Source of the DNA: Brevipalpus yothersi
Lineage: Eukaryota > Arthropoda > Arachnida > Trombidiformes > Tenuipalpidae
Length of the DNA stretch: 64,000 bases
Reading direction: 5' to 3'
Assembly (NCBI GenBank): GCA_003956705.1
Contig: QZCP01000290.1
Coordinates: 62,001-126,000, forward strand
Below the pieces are notes generated by a model, which ran no database searches, was not told the origin of the DNA, and saw only the letters and a list, made by a program, of their open reading frames with translations. Below, one piece after another: positions 9,801-23,400 of this stretch; positions within the stretch are counted from its first letter, which is position 1, and every line of letters begins with the position of its first letter. Position numbers and translations under genes: made by a program.

Positions 9801-12800
9801 GGGCAACTTGTAAGGTGTATGAAGAATTGTTTCTCACAGTATCAGCTTAAACAAAAGTTATTGGAGAGGAAATAAAAAAGATAAGCCTGAAACATAGTTG
9901 GTTCATAAAATGAGTCTAAACACGACATTCAGTAGCCTTACAGGTCATTATTTTGTGTCAAGAAGAATCCCACGAGATTCATGAAACACGGAGGACAGGA
10001 TTGACTCTGGCTTACAATCAGTAGATTTGAGGAACCTCAAAGGGAAGTAGTTTCACTCGACAAGCCCATCGTTTAACGAATAGTCTCACAAATATATCTT
10101 GCTTTTGGCTCAATTTTATCACACACACACACACACACATGTGTGTGTGTATTTGATGTCCAGATAGAAGGCGAATGGAGATCAAGTTGATCTCGAGAGA
10201 GTCTAAATTGTTTCTTCTCTATGTGAGACCGAGAGCATGATCCAGAATATAATTAGACCACAATAAGGTTATTTATGTGTGCTCTTACTTTTCTAATCTG
10301 TGTGGTGCCAGAGAATTCAGAGAATTGTGACATTCGATGAGGCTTCAGGGTACCATATGGATCCGATTTTTGCTCCAGGGTTACACATAATGGAAATGAG
10401 AACAAACAAATGGACGATATTGCATATCGATGGCATTGGGGTGATATTTGTGGTGATTTTGCAATAAGTTCAGCGATTGTCACGAGGTCATGTTCCAGAT
10501 CAAATTGATCAGCACCTTGTGGAATGTAAACACTTCTATTCCCAATGAATTGGGAGCATATTCGACCAGTATAAAGATGGCATGAGCCGGACGATAATGG
10601 AGTATTTGAAGGCGATGAGATAGGTAGAATTGATGTCGAAAAAGATGATAAATTGAGTCTATTGGTGTAGAAGAGAGAGTAAAAGAGAGGGAGAAAGTAA
10701 AAAAATCATATTAAATCAGCATTATTCATATTTACGCTGACCAAGAAAAGATGATAATGATCCATTTTATTTGGTCCATTAGATATTGAGAGAAAAATTT
10801 TCACTTTTCCCTGATTTAACTATACTGAAGCCATGACATTTCAAAAATGAATCAAAAAAGAGCTGATTGAGGGTGAAAAGTTTTTGGAACACTTTTTATG
10901 TTCCAATGATTTTCAACGCTGCTTGCGAAATTTTGAAAATGTTTCACGATTAAGATGAATATGGATGATAAATGAAACATCAAATCAAAATAGAGAGAGA
11001 CTGAAGATTTTCTTTTTCATAGCCTCACTCTTTAGGATTTCCAATACTGTTCTATAACTGCTACCCTTACAATTTGGGAAAAAGGTTTGAGTAAGGAAAG
11101 TTTGCATGCAATATTTTCTGGAGTGAAAAACATTAGTCACTTTTATGCAGAGAGTTGTTTGCAAACAGAGGCAATATTTTGATCCATGAAGGAAAGAATT
11201 CCAATGGGAAAACGATAAGATGAGGAACAGAGTAGGGTTTGAAAATGTAAGACAATGGGGAGTATGAGAGGGAGAGAGGGCAAGCTGAAGATGGATTCAT
11301 TCGAATTTGTATCTTCCATCTTATTCATGGAATCCAATGGGAATGGATGCTGAGAAGATGTTGCAAAAGAGGAGGAAAAAGATGAATGAACCTGTTGAAA
11401 TCTATATCTCATCTTGTTCAAGTCTTTCCTGATTTTTATAGCCCAAAAATTGTTCAGTCATCGCTAGTTCATTGATTTTCCATTGCTATTTACACACTTT
11501 ATACGGCCTGCTACATGAACTGATAGGAAATAAAAGCATCAGCCAAGAAGAGTCGATATTTAGTGAGCTTCTCAGTTACACGAGCTTATGCAAAAAAATC
11601 CAGAGCGTGCAGTCAATTTTAAATTTATTCGAGAATAGGAGGGAATCAAGCCACGAGAGAGTTTTAGATGCAAATGAGGATGGAAAAAGGATTGATAGAT
11701 GTGAATTTAGAGATGAATTTGAAAATGCAATGAAGATGGAAAAAGGATTGATAGATGTGAATTTAGAGATGAATTTGAAAATGCAATGAAGATGCAAAAT
11801 TTTTTGGGGCGAGAGAAAATCATACATGATAAACAGTGAAGAAATTTTGGAAGATTATCAAAAAAGGAATCAACACTAAAGCTAGATCATTAACAAGTAG
11901 ATGATATTATCATGAAATCATCCAATTCAAACTCTCACAAATAATCTAGTATATTTCTCTAAATGAACAAGTGCTACTGCTGAATGTTCTTAGTAAAGCT
12001 AGTCTTTCCAATGGCATGATATGATCATATCTTGGTGATAATAATGAGAAAATGTGGAAACTTACTTCGGAGAATTAGAATTAGAAACTCCAATAACAGG
12101 CTGGAATGGTTGAGATGGAAGAATGTGATTAGTTGATACGTCTGAGGTAGTATGCAAAGGACCAAAGTTTTCGGATGTGAGTATTGCGTTTGGAGGATTG
12201 CTCTCAGAATTGCCAGTTTGAGAGTTCATGGACACTAAGAGGATAAGATGGAAGATAAAAATGAAACATTAGTGATCATCGAGTGTGTTCCATTTTCATG
12301 TGAACGTTACATAAAACAAAATTATGAATGGCAATAAACAAATGCATGGTCAATTTTCATTAATCAATTTTTATCGCATTTCAATACTTCGCCTTCTAGC
12401 TTATTGAATGGAGAGGAGAATAGTTTAGTAGTAAAAGTATCCATATTCAGAAGAAGAGATCAACGCTGACAATGTCCATCATCATAACGATTATCTTCTA
12501 TTCAAGCAACCCTGAATGATTATGTGAATGGGCCACAAAATAGATGGCAATTGAGGTAGTGATAGTGGTATTCATTGAGAGCCAGATTTTAGTCTACTCT
12601 GATGATAAAGAGATGATGACCTCACTGAATAGTGGATCTTCTCTCGTGTTTTGATTTATTCAACGAGTAACTGACACTCAAAATTGGTCAAGAGAGAGGG
12701 GAGATAATTCATATTTCAAAAGAAATCCTAACAATTTCACGATGAGAGCAATAGAGTTGATGATGGAAATTGAATTTTAGGTTTCATAAAATGTTTAGAT

Positions 12801-15238
12801 CATCTTAATTGGTGGACAAATGGGCCCAAGTGGAGTTGGGTTTTTCGAAAATCAAGAAAAAAATCTGTCGTTTCAGAATTCAATGGTGCTGAAGCTTGGG
12901 ACTTTAGGCGAAAAACACAGAATGATAATTTTTCTAGAGAGGAAAGTTTTTCTAGCACATGATAACAAAACAAAAAACTGAAAAATTATCCTAATGATGA
13001 TCAAAGCTCAATCTAATGGCCAAAAGTAATCCTGTGTAGGTTATCAGAGTTGATTTTTTCCTGTAATGTTTGTAACAGCGTCTTGACAAAATAAGTTAAA
13101 AAGTTTAAGAAATGCTTTCTTGTTGTATTCTCAGAAAATGAGCCCTCATTTCTCTCATTTTAAGTGATTCTCATCTTTTCTAAAATCTTCGAGAACTTGG
13201 AAATGAAAAAAGCACGATATTTTCTCAAAGTATAAGTCATCAAATGCTTATGATCGTGAAAAACCACATCATCAACATTCCTCTCGTCACTGTCGGAGGT
13301 GGAAAACATTAGTGACAATAGCTATACACAAACACTATTGTGATAGCATTCTCGGAATTAGCTCATGTAATAGTGCAACTGATGGCATCATTGAACGATA
13401 GTTGAGTATGAACAAAAATGTTGGAAGAAAATATCAAAATACACCAACCTGGCAAGACCATCAGTACACCACTGGTTTCAGCTGTTAGATGGCCATTCTC
13501 AGCTTCACACTTATAATAGCCAGTATCATGTACATCGAGATGATTGATCAACAAGCGAGATGTGATTTTGCCAGTGCTGGCTGAGCGTATCAATCGAATA
13601 GACCATTTTCCTTTGGTTCTTCGATTGCCAACTTCCAGTGGAGCCTCATTTTTCAGCCATCGAACACGAGCTGGTGGATATGATTTGAACGAACAGCGTA
13701 ACCTTATTTTTTTGCCACTTAAAGTGGTCAGATTCACCAATTTTTGGGTAACTATCAGGTATGGATCTGTGTGAGCAAAGTAATAGGTATAATTTCGATT
13801 CAGAATGCCCATGAGATCAGATGAAAGTGAGGAAAGTAGTATGGGAATACGAGGTAAGAAGCGATAAAGTAGATCAGAAGATGATAAAGGAAGGAATATC
13901 ATGGGAGGAGGACGAGAGATAGAGAATGGAGGTGGTTCAATTCCATGATTAATCGAAAAGAAGATGAACAAGATGGTTGCAAGATTGGCTGTGCAATGCA
14001 ACTGAAAACTTGTATTCATGTCATTTTCAGGATCATTTTTCCTTTCACTACTTTCTTCACCAATCATAGAATGTGGAAGTATGTATCATGATCATCATCT
14101 AATGCAGTAACTTGATCTCAGAATTGAGTCATCATGGCTATTCCCTATGATCCCAATAAATATTCAGAGGCAATTTTGAGTCTTGAATAACTGTGTTGGA
14201 GATATATCTATTGGAGATGATAAAATTTTATGGGATTTAGCATCTAACATCATATTTGAGTAATGATCTTAGGGAAACAAACTCCATTCATGAGGAATGA
14301 TACGATTCACGAGCTATTCTTCCGCCAGATATTGGAAAGATAACCAATTCTGTTATTTTTTTCTTCTCTCTCTTCTTTATCTCGTGATCAGAACACACTC
14401 TAACTAAGATAAACTATCTTATGACACTCTTCAATGTTGAAAAACTAAAAAGACTCTCTTTTCTTCTAATATTCGACCAATACAGCTTGTAACAAGCTTA
14501 CGGTAAAGTCGATTGAGAAATACAAGAGATCGTGATCTTCTATCATTCTTCCGAATTTTATCGACCAATTTTGCAAGCTGTCCTGAATTTGAACTCAAGT
14601 ACAGATATGCTTAGCTTGAGTTTTTCACGCTCTTCCATTTTGAAGTTGATAATACAGACTCTTTGGTCGAGCCTTGTTCACTAACATATCTCTCTCTATA
14701 TATAAGGAACTATTCTACTACAGCATCGCCTTTTATTCTCTGTTCACCATTCTCTATTATTCTTCCCATTTCCATTTCCATTGGAAAGTGGAATTGGAGT
14801 TGCAAGCCACTTGAACGGAAAAGAATTCTGTTAGCTACAGTAAAAAGGGAGAGAGAATAATAATGCACCAGAAGGAAGATACAAGACATGGGAGGATCAA
14901 GAAGATGGGGATTTGAATGTGCTTCTGTTTTGAAAATCAACCAGGGCATACAAAAACGAATCATTCCGGCATATGTCTTCAATGCTATCAAGAATAGAGG
15001 AAGAGAGAGAGAAAAATTTGCATCTTCTATCTATCTGCATACACGGTTGGCAAATGAATCGTCATGAAATTATCCTAATTCAACAATATTCCACATTCCA
15101 AGGAATCCTTCAAGTTCAACTCATTCTATTCACTTTTTCTCATATCATGTAGATCATTTTCACTCTCTCTTAGAACAGATTTTGTTTCTTCCACAGTACA
15201 AGAAAGCTTTCATCCATTAATGAACCAGAAAGCGAGAG

Positions 15239-15273
<35 letters not shown>

Positions 15274-15689
15274 GGGAGAATACAAAAGGGAAAGTGAACG
15301 ATAGATAAAATGATGAAAAAGTCTCGATTCCATACCTCTTTCAGTAGCTGACTGATGTTTGTGTCTGTCATCTTTTCCGTTTCCGATGGAAGTTGCATTG
15401 CTATTGGAAGCAGAAGAGGAGGAGGAGGAGGAAAGAGAGAGAGAGAAAATAAAAATGAATGAGTGGTGGAAACAAGATGAAATGGAGCGTAACTTGGAAG
15501 CAAACATGGAAGACTTTTCAATGGTCATGTTCAAATGTTCAGAGAGAAAAAAGACAACATTGAAGTTAATTTCTTGCACTTTCCAGCATCCTTTAACGGC
15601 AAGAGTGGAAGCTTCGAAAATCTTTGTTACTTTCTATCGCTACAAATGACTGAGTCAATAACGCTTGATTCAATCTTCACTAATTGTGA

Positions 15690-15776
<87 letters not shown>

Positions 15777-17031
15777 TCACTAACAAGAGCCAAGTGTCCT
15801 ATTGTTATGCACACAAGCTAAAAATAAAGACGCTCATAGATGTCATCATCATTATCCACATCATTATCGCAACCAACTTTGCAATCGATGGCCATTTTTG
15901 TCAACCAAGAGCAAAGACTTCCGAAAGTAACTATCTATAGTATTGAAAACTCTTTTTCGAAGATGAGTTTTGCATGATACTAGCTCTTCGAATGAATGTC
16001 TTTCTATACGTGTGCGCTTCATTCACCGCCGAGATTGAGTTCATGAATCAGAATGATTATTGCTCCAAGGGGAATACACGAATTTAACTACATCATTCCA
16101 GGGTTTCGATGGTATACAAAGAGAATAGGCTATCAAGACTTGTTGAAAACTATGTGAATCCTCAAACCTAATCTTTTTGGTTGAACAGCTCTGATATATT
16201 GGACATCGCTCAAATGTTCAATCGTCAAAAATAATGAAAGCTTTTCTTTTTATGCTCAGGAAAAGATGAAAGGATGAGAAATATTTCGAATCATCATTCT
16301 AGCTGTATTCGATCATGAACCTTGTTGGCATTACATCGGTTTAATGAGCAGTGAAAGCTCAAACATCAGCTCATCTGGTATCTGCATCATTTCTCGAGGA
16401 TTTTGTCCATAGTAACTAGTGTGCATCCAGTATTCACGATAATTGGGCTCAGTCTCTAAGTCAGCGGGTAGATAATTCGTTGGATGCTGACAGTTCACTG
16501 GATTAGATCTTATCATGAGGCTCAGAGGAGCAGAATTGAAACAATCCATCTGGAAGAGGATAGATTTTGATGGATTCTGACTGAAGAATTTAAAGGCCAC
16601 AAATGCAAAGCTCTCAGCCTATAAGAGGCTAATGCTAACAAAATTCACATGAATTCCATGATCGACGCGAAAAATTCCCCTTCTATAGACTTTCTTTGCA
16701 AAATATAACAGTACATAATTGACTTGGATCTATCATACTTACTGATTGTTTGATTCATCTTGATTATTTGGAATCAAAGGCAAATTGTTATCAAGATCAT
16801 CATATTCCTCCTGATGATTGATACCATTTTCTTCATCTTCTTCATCTTCCGAATGACTCTCAATGTCCAATGTTTTCTCTGGCAACGGTATCGATATGTG
16901 ATCTTGAACCCACACTAGAATAGACCAAGAAGAGAAAAGAGAAAAAAGGTTTGTTATTCAAATTTTTCACAATCTTTATGAATGAAAGATGCGTCATCTT
17001 CATCATCTTGCTCATCATGGCAAACCATAGA

Positions 17032-17095
<64 letters not shown>

Positions 17096-20000
17096 ACTTG
17101 GCTATTCTCTATTCCCTGGAATAGAGCTCAATTTCTCATTGTCTGCCGCACTATTTTCGCGTTCATCTTCCACCTTCTGTCAGTTTCACTCTCTGTTCAA
17201 CCCACTTTCCTCCCACTCATCATCTCTCTTCCCTTTGGCTCTGTGTGTATTCCTCTGCCAGTATTCCTCTATTTCTCCTTCTTCTTGATCGCTTGACACT
17301 CATTCATCTTGCTATCTCTCTCTCTCTCTTCCTCTCTCTCTTTTCATTCACTTTGCTCTGCTAGTCTACCCATCTTCTTTCTTTCCTCATCTCTAGCTTT
17401 TTATCTTCTCTTAGTCGGATCTTTGTCCACATAGATGAGCAGCATTGGAAGCCTGCACAAAATCTTCCATCTTTTTCTATCTCACTGTTTCATGAGGCCC
17501 TTTGGTGGTCTCTCTATTATCACAAATTGAATGAGAGTAGTCTTAAAAGTGGCATAAATAACGGCACATAGTCACCATGGCCAACCCATCGGTCCATTAT
17601 CTCTTTACTCATCATCATAACTCTGTTAGCCAAAGCTCTGAGGCGGTGTTGGCAGCAACATGAGGCTCAGAACTTTAGATATATATATATTATAGAACAG
17701 TGGTCTCTGTGTGATGTATCGGCACTCATGCTGTATTTGATGGTAAATCGAGTAGTACAAGGTAGAGGAAAAATTCGAAAAACAGAACTGAGGACTGGTG
17801 AATAGAGTTTTCCTTATGAGAATAGATCCTCGTTTGAGTTCATCTACTTATGGAATGGTTCCTTAAAATTATCGAGTTTTTCATTGTGCTTGTAATCTAC
17901 CAACTTAGTATGCAAATGTGACAAGTGGTGATGTAGTATTGGAAAGTAATCTAATGAATAAGAAACCCAGAGCCGATACAATCCGAATATTTTTGTGGAA
18001 AATTTCTCAAGAATCCAAGCAAACTTGTGAATTCTGTAGGAATAGAAAAATTCAATCACTCTTCCACTCGAATTCTGCATTTTGAATGAAATGCAATTTT
18101 CTGGGATGCACTTAACGTCGTCAGTTTTTTTGATCCATCTTCGGGAAAAAAGTTCAAGATAGAACTGTTGCTGAACTTTTTTGAATACTACAAAATGTAT
18201 GAAAAAAAGTACTGAATTTTTACAGTTCTCTTGGATTCATGGAAGGAGATTCAATTCATACGGATGCTTTGAAGCTCTTGTAGGCTTAGGATTCCCGGAA
18301 ATCTATCGAGATTTCTTGAGAGAAGTACGCTCATCTTTTCCGGCTTAGGCTTGACAAATGAGATTCCTGGAAAGGATTGAACCACCAGACTGTTCCTCAA
18401 ATCCATGTTAGTTTGAAGTTAGAGTTTCCTAAAATTTTTCATCATGTAAGCAATAGACGAAATGACTAGCAAGTAAAGAGAACACATTTTGATGAACTAA
18501 ACACCCCAGTATTCCCTCAGTTTCCGTTTGCTGTTCTGCTGATTTTGGAAGAAAAATGAGCAGAATGTATGCAAATTAACATTATAAAGTAGATTTGATT
18601 GTTAACGAAGTTCATCTTGCGTTAATTTGTAAATGCAAGTGAGTAAAAGAGAGAAAGAGAGAATTTTAGCTTGAGATCCACACATAATTCCCTTGCTAAA
18701 TCAGCGCAAAAAAATTTTTCCGAGTACAAAGAATTGGTGCAAAAAATAGGTTGAAAAAACTGTAAAAAGTGACTTGATGCTGTTAATATCATCAGCTACA
18801 TTCCATTCATCCTCGCGCCTTTTGCTTGTCATCACGTTATTCTAGATCAACTCTTTCTCCTCATCTTCTTCTTCCTCTTCCCTCCTCTTCCTCCTATATA
18901 TTGCATCTCCACCCATCCTAATCTATTCTCATGATACGAAAGAAGAAAAAAACTGAAGAAAAGAAAAGATCTCACAAATTTTGAATGTGTGTTCATCAAG
19001 TCAGTGAAATATTTGAATATATATCTTGCTATTGATATGGTTGCTCATCATTCTGCTCATCTCTCTCTTTCTTTTACTGAGGCCGATCTTCCCTTCTTTC
19101 TCTCTCTCTCCATTAAGATAATTGCATTGGAAGTGCTCTCATCTTTTAGCCTCTTCTGTCGACAGCTTCATCGGATACGCGAGATTGAAGTCTAGAATAT
19201 TAATTTTTTTTCTCTCTTTCTCTTTCTCTCTATCGTACACACACTTCGGAGTGAGCCGATGTATTCCTGACCCTTGAAAGTGAAAAGATTCTATCGGCCA
19301 AAATCAACTCTCAATTTCAAGCCTGTTATTATCTGGGGAAATCTTGAACATTTCTCACTCTTTTTACTCTTCACTATACTCTTTGTCCACACTTTTGAGA
19401 GCAATTTTCTGGCCTCAGAATCATCGATTTTTGCTCTATTCCATTGATCATTGGGCGTACTTTTGGTGTGCGAGCAAGTTTGTGGGTGTTTCAAGTGATT
19501 GGGTGGCAGAGATTGCAATTGCTTCAAACATTTCATCTCCTTTCTCCTCTCTTTCTCTCTCCTTTTTCCGAAAAGTCATTTGGAAGCTTGAAAGTGGCAA
19601 CTTTAGATGTACAACTGATGATGAAGTGAAGCTGGTCCCGATGTACATCTATATGCACGCATCAAGATGGCCAAATTACGGCTGGACACTATTACTGTTA
19701 TTGGTGATCATTGGATGTTGAACATACCACAGTGAAAAATTTTTGACAGTCCGAACAAACATTCCGAAATGAACACTTTCAGATGATTACTAGGAACTGT
19801 CATACTGTACGATAAGCTTTATTCTCTCTTCTCTCCTGGAACATTTTCCACATCTCTTTGCCCATGATTGATGGACTCATTCAATTCTGGAATCCAGAGC
19901 TTCACTCGCAGGCCAGTTGTTAATACTTCAAATCAAATCAAATGCGCTGGATTTCGAATGTTTAGATCATATGGAAACTGAAAGAACGAAGAAGATAAAG

Positions 20001-20365
20001 AGAGAAGAAAGAAGAAAGAAGGAAAAAGGAAAAGTAAGAAATGAATAGACCCAAAATCTAATGAAGACAAACACAATCGCTGTGATGATAAGATTTGCAA
20101 ACAGATCAGGAAAGATTTTCACTCTCTTTGACTTCCAGTCATAATGAACTTTCCACTCTCAACTCTCTCTCCCTTCCTTCTTCCCTTCTTTTCTCATTAG
20201 TATCTTCTCAAGCTAATTATCTTTTCTGTGATGCAAATCAACTGATGAAACGAAATGTCACGGCAACTGGAAATAGTCTCATGATAAATTCTATGAGACA
20301 TGAAGATAAATTGTTTCATTGGAAGCTCTATTCCCCAACACTTTGCTCTATTCTTGATGGTATAT

Positions 20366-20412
<47 letters not shown>

Positions 20413-23400
20413 TAGAGAGAATTGAGTGGAAAAAAATGACAAATCATGACGAAAACATGAAAGTGTTTCGCTTTCAACTCCCCAGAAACCAAAACCTGCA
20501 AAATAGGCTCAAATGAATCGATAACTGACAACGCTTTTTGTATCTTCAACCATGCCTATTGCTCATGCTAAATTGACTTTACTTACCCAAGAGCCTCCGA
20601 TTAACCAGAGAAAGTATATACAGGGAATTCAAGGTTGCTGTTCTTGAGTATCGCTCACACAGTGAAGGCATGCATCTTGAAGAAAACCATTCTTATCACA
20701 TTTCCGGTACACATCATGTGGAGCTTACTCATTAACACTGAGTCATCACATCTATGTAGATATACACAGATGTAATTTGGTTAGATCATGAATGAAAGAG
20801 CAGCTTTGAATAGATGTTCTGAATGATCACAAATTTTTTGAGTTAACAGCATGAATTGAACTTTTGAAAATATATGTGAAACCTCTCATGTGATTATCAG
20901 AATCGCGCAAAAGTAACACTTGGAAATTGTTGTTGAGACGGCTTAATGAAAATGACTCTTGATGGTAGCTTTTCTGTGAGATTTCTTCATGTACATGTCT
21001 CCATAGATGAGATTGGAATGTGATAGTATTGAGCGAGCACCGGTGTATGAATAGTTTCGATGTGATAAAATATGTGATTTTACAAGAGCAGCCATTCTGA
21101 TGGATCAATCTCACAGTACCTGTGGAGAATGGAATGTGAGAGTTTCGATATGAACCCTCTATTTGACCCTTTCATCACCCACATGGGTTCATATGGCCAA
21201 TCACAACATCCCCAGGAATTCACTTCATAACGATTATTCAATACTGTTTCAGGTGACTTAATGGTCTATTTTCTTGGTCACCTTCACATTATCCTAATGT
21301 AATCACGAAATGATGACTTGGACTTTTTTTCAGGCATTCGAGCTTAGAAATAAGCTCAGATAAAATCAAACTCAGAGCCTTTTGATGAGTGTTTTCACGA
21401 ATCAAACCTCGTTCTTCTTCTCTGTATTTTCGACTGTCATTCAGATAAAGTATGAGTTTGTTTTTTCGGTTAACATTGGAATTTCCGGTCGATAAGCTTC
21501 CGAACTTGATGATCAAGTTTGCTACTGTAATGACTGTTACTGGTGACTGTAATTGTTTACCAAACTCAATTGATGAAAAAAAGTTGCTGTATCTAGGAAT
21601 TTAATCTTTGATTTTGCAACCCTTTTCCTGAGTCCCAAACCGTATGACTCTTGATTCCGCTAATCATGACTGGTTTCCCGATTCATCTGATTAGCCTGGT
21701 TGAGTGAAACTAATTTCCGCCTCTAATTGCCTGACTCACAAAGCAGAGCGGATATTGGCGTGGATTGATGATTTGATACAAGGCAAAGGATAGTCACTTG
21801 TGGTGGATGCGGTTTGGTATGTATTCACCCAAAGGATTGCCATCCATCTCTCACATGGCTTGTCGACAATATTTTGTCAATTGTAAAGTTCATTGTTTCA
21901 AATTGCCCTCAGGCCGAGTCCAAACAAGTGAACACATGTACACATAGACGTACACACACATAGACCAAAAGAGAAAAGCTAATTTTCAATTCATCCACCG
22001 GAAGGCAATCAAGTTGCTTCACGAAAACATTGACTCGATGATTGTCATCATCTATGCGACTACATCATAAGACACAGTACAGTATTGAGGTGGAAATTTA
22101 GTGAAAGAGAAATAGAAAGAGAAAGAGAAACAGAGCAAAGTGGTTTAAATGATGCACACATACACACACATCAGCCTTGTAATGATCAACAATGGTGTAG
22201 ATTAGTATTGCTGTTCGATGGAGAGAAAATGACTCCTAATCACCATCGATCACCATGACTTCTTTCACTTGCATTGGAAAGTGATTATCAGTTTTGGGTC
22301 AGCAAGCTTGGCCAATGGTCACTGATGGAGACTGGTGTATGTGTTTGTCTTTATATACATCATTCCTTCTCATTGCATCAATAATTGATCGAAATTGTAC
22401 ATACGTTTTGTGGCCTCTTATCAACTGATCTAATCGAACTGACCATCATTCTGTTTCTTACATGACATGAATTGACCGGCAAATTCCCGCCTATTCAATG
22501 GAGCATGCAAATCTTATTTATTCCAGATCTTGTGAGAAAATGATTTGAAGCTTGACTTCGATTTGGTGCATACATATACATGTATGTATGTATGAATGTA
22601 TGTTATATTCTTCTTTGAAGACATGAACAAGATAGAATGTAGACTAACACAGCAAGCTAACCATTCATTCTAGAAATTTGAACGCATTTAATTTTATTCC
22701 CGATTCCCCTGAGGCTTGAATGATATCAAATTTTCCGCTCTTCTTGTGCTCTAGGTTCCCGAGTCCTGATGGGAATAAAAACGAGCAAAAAAGATTCGTC
22801 AAAAAGAGAGAACATGATATATTCATAGCTGATATACCAGTATAACACGATGATCACGAGAAACAGCCATTAATTTTAATGATTCTAACTCATCATTCAA
22901 GTTGCACATATATACACATACACACACAGCACACATGGAGCATGAGATGATGGCTGATGGAGAGAGAAAAAAATTCTTCCTGATTTTCCAAGTTTACAAA
23001 CTATTCTCGATTCATCTTTCATTCTGTTGGAAAAATATTTCGATGAAAGCACGATAATTCGATATACACTCGAAAGTCTGTATCGTACATCCACAAAATT
23101 GTGCCTTCACACTGACACACTATCGTGTGACAATCATTTTGACATTTGAAGCCCGATGGTATTCAAATTTTGCTCCCTTTGTTTAATGATTATCTGGAAT
23201 ACGATTACCATGTGTACCAAAAGATTGGCTGGAGAGGGGAAAGACAGGGAGAATGAGAGGAGTGGATATGATGTTGAATATTCAACAGCTCGTATCATTC
23301 TCACTTCCTACTGGAATATGTGTATATATATATCTATCTATGGCACATTCTTGGAGATGAACAGAATCTGGGAGAGGGGGAGGTGAGCATGGGGTGGAGG

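Larger units (their letters stand above)
9021..16742 (-). other. Middle introns of Ror
   Basis: Introns 9021-10288, 10659-12065, 12235-13448, 13767-15335 and 15401-16742 separate the CRD, linker, Ig and N-terminal exons. They hold an AC/GT palindrome (10120-10150), a 56-bp tandem duplication (11679-11790), a long CT repeat (15694-15773) and a possible alternative terminal exon (16331-16580). No nested gene is convincing. The short phrase reading TDCFEYCEM near 9095-9120 on the minus strand is CRD-like by chance; splicing skips it. Confidence 0.7.

Noticed and set aside
13767..14067. Upstream part of the open frame around the Ror Ig exon, including a hydrophobic stretch, as the Ror N-terminus
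   Set aside because: An acceptor (CTCACACAG) at 13767-13768 matches the phase of the exon at 15336-15400, and a better signal peptide lies at 25783. It remains an alternative start.
19344..19721. 125-codon plus-strand frame ending in a hydrophobic segment
   Set aside because: No recognisable domain, low-complexity Ser/Leu content, and a minus-strand frame overlaps it. Treated as chance within a Ror intron.
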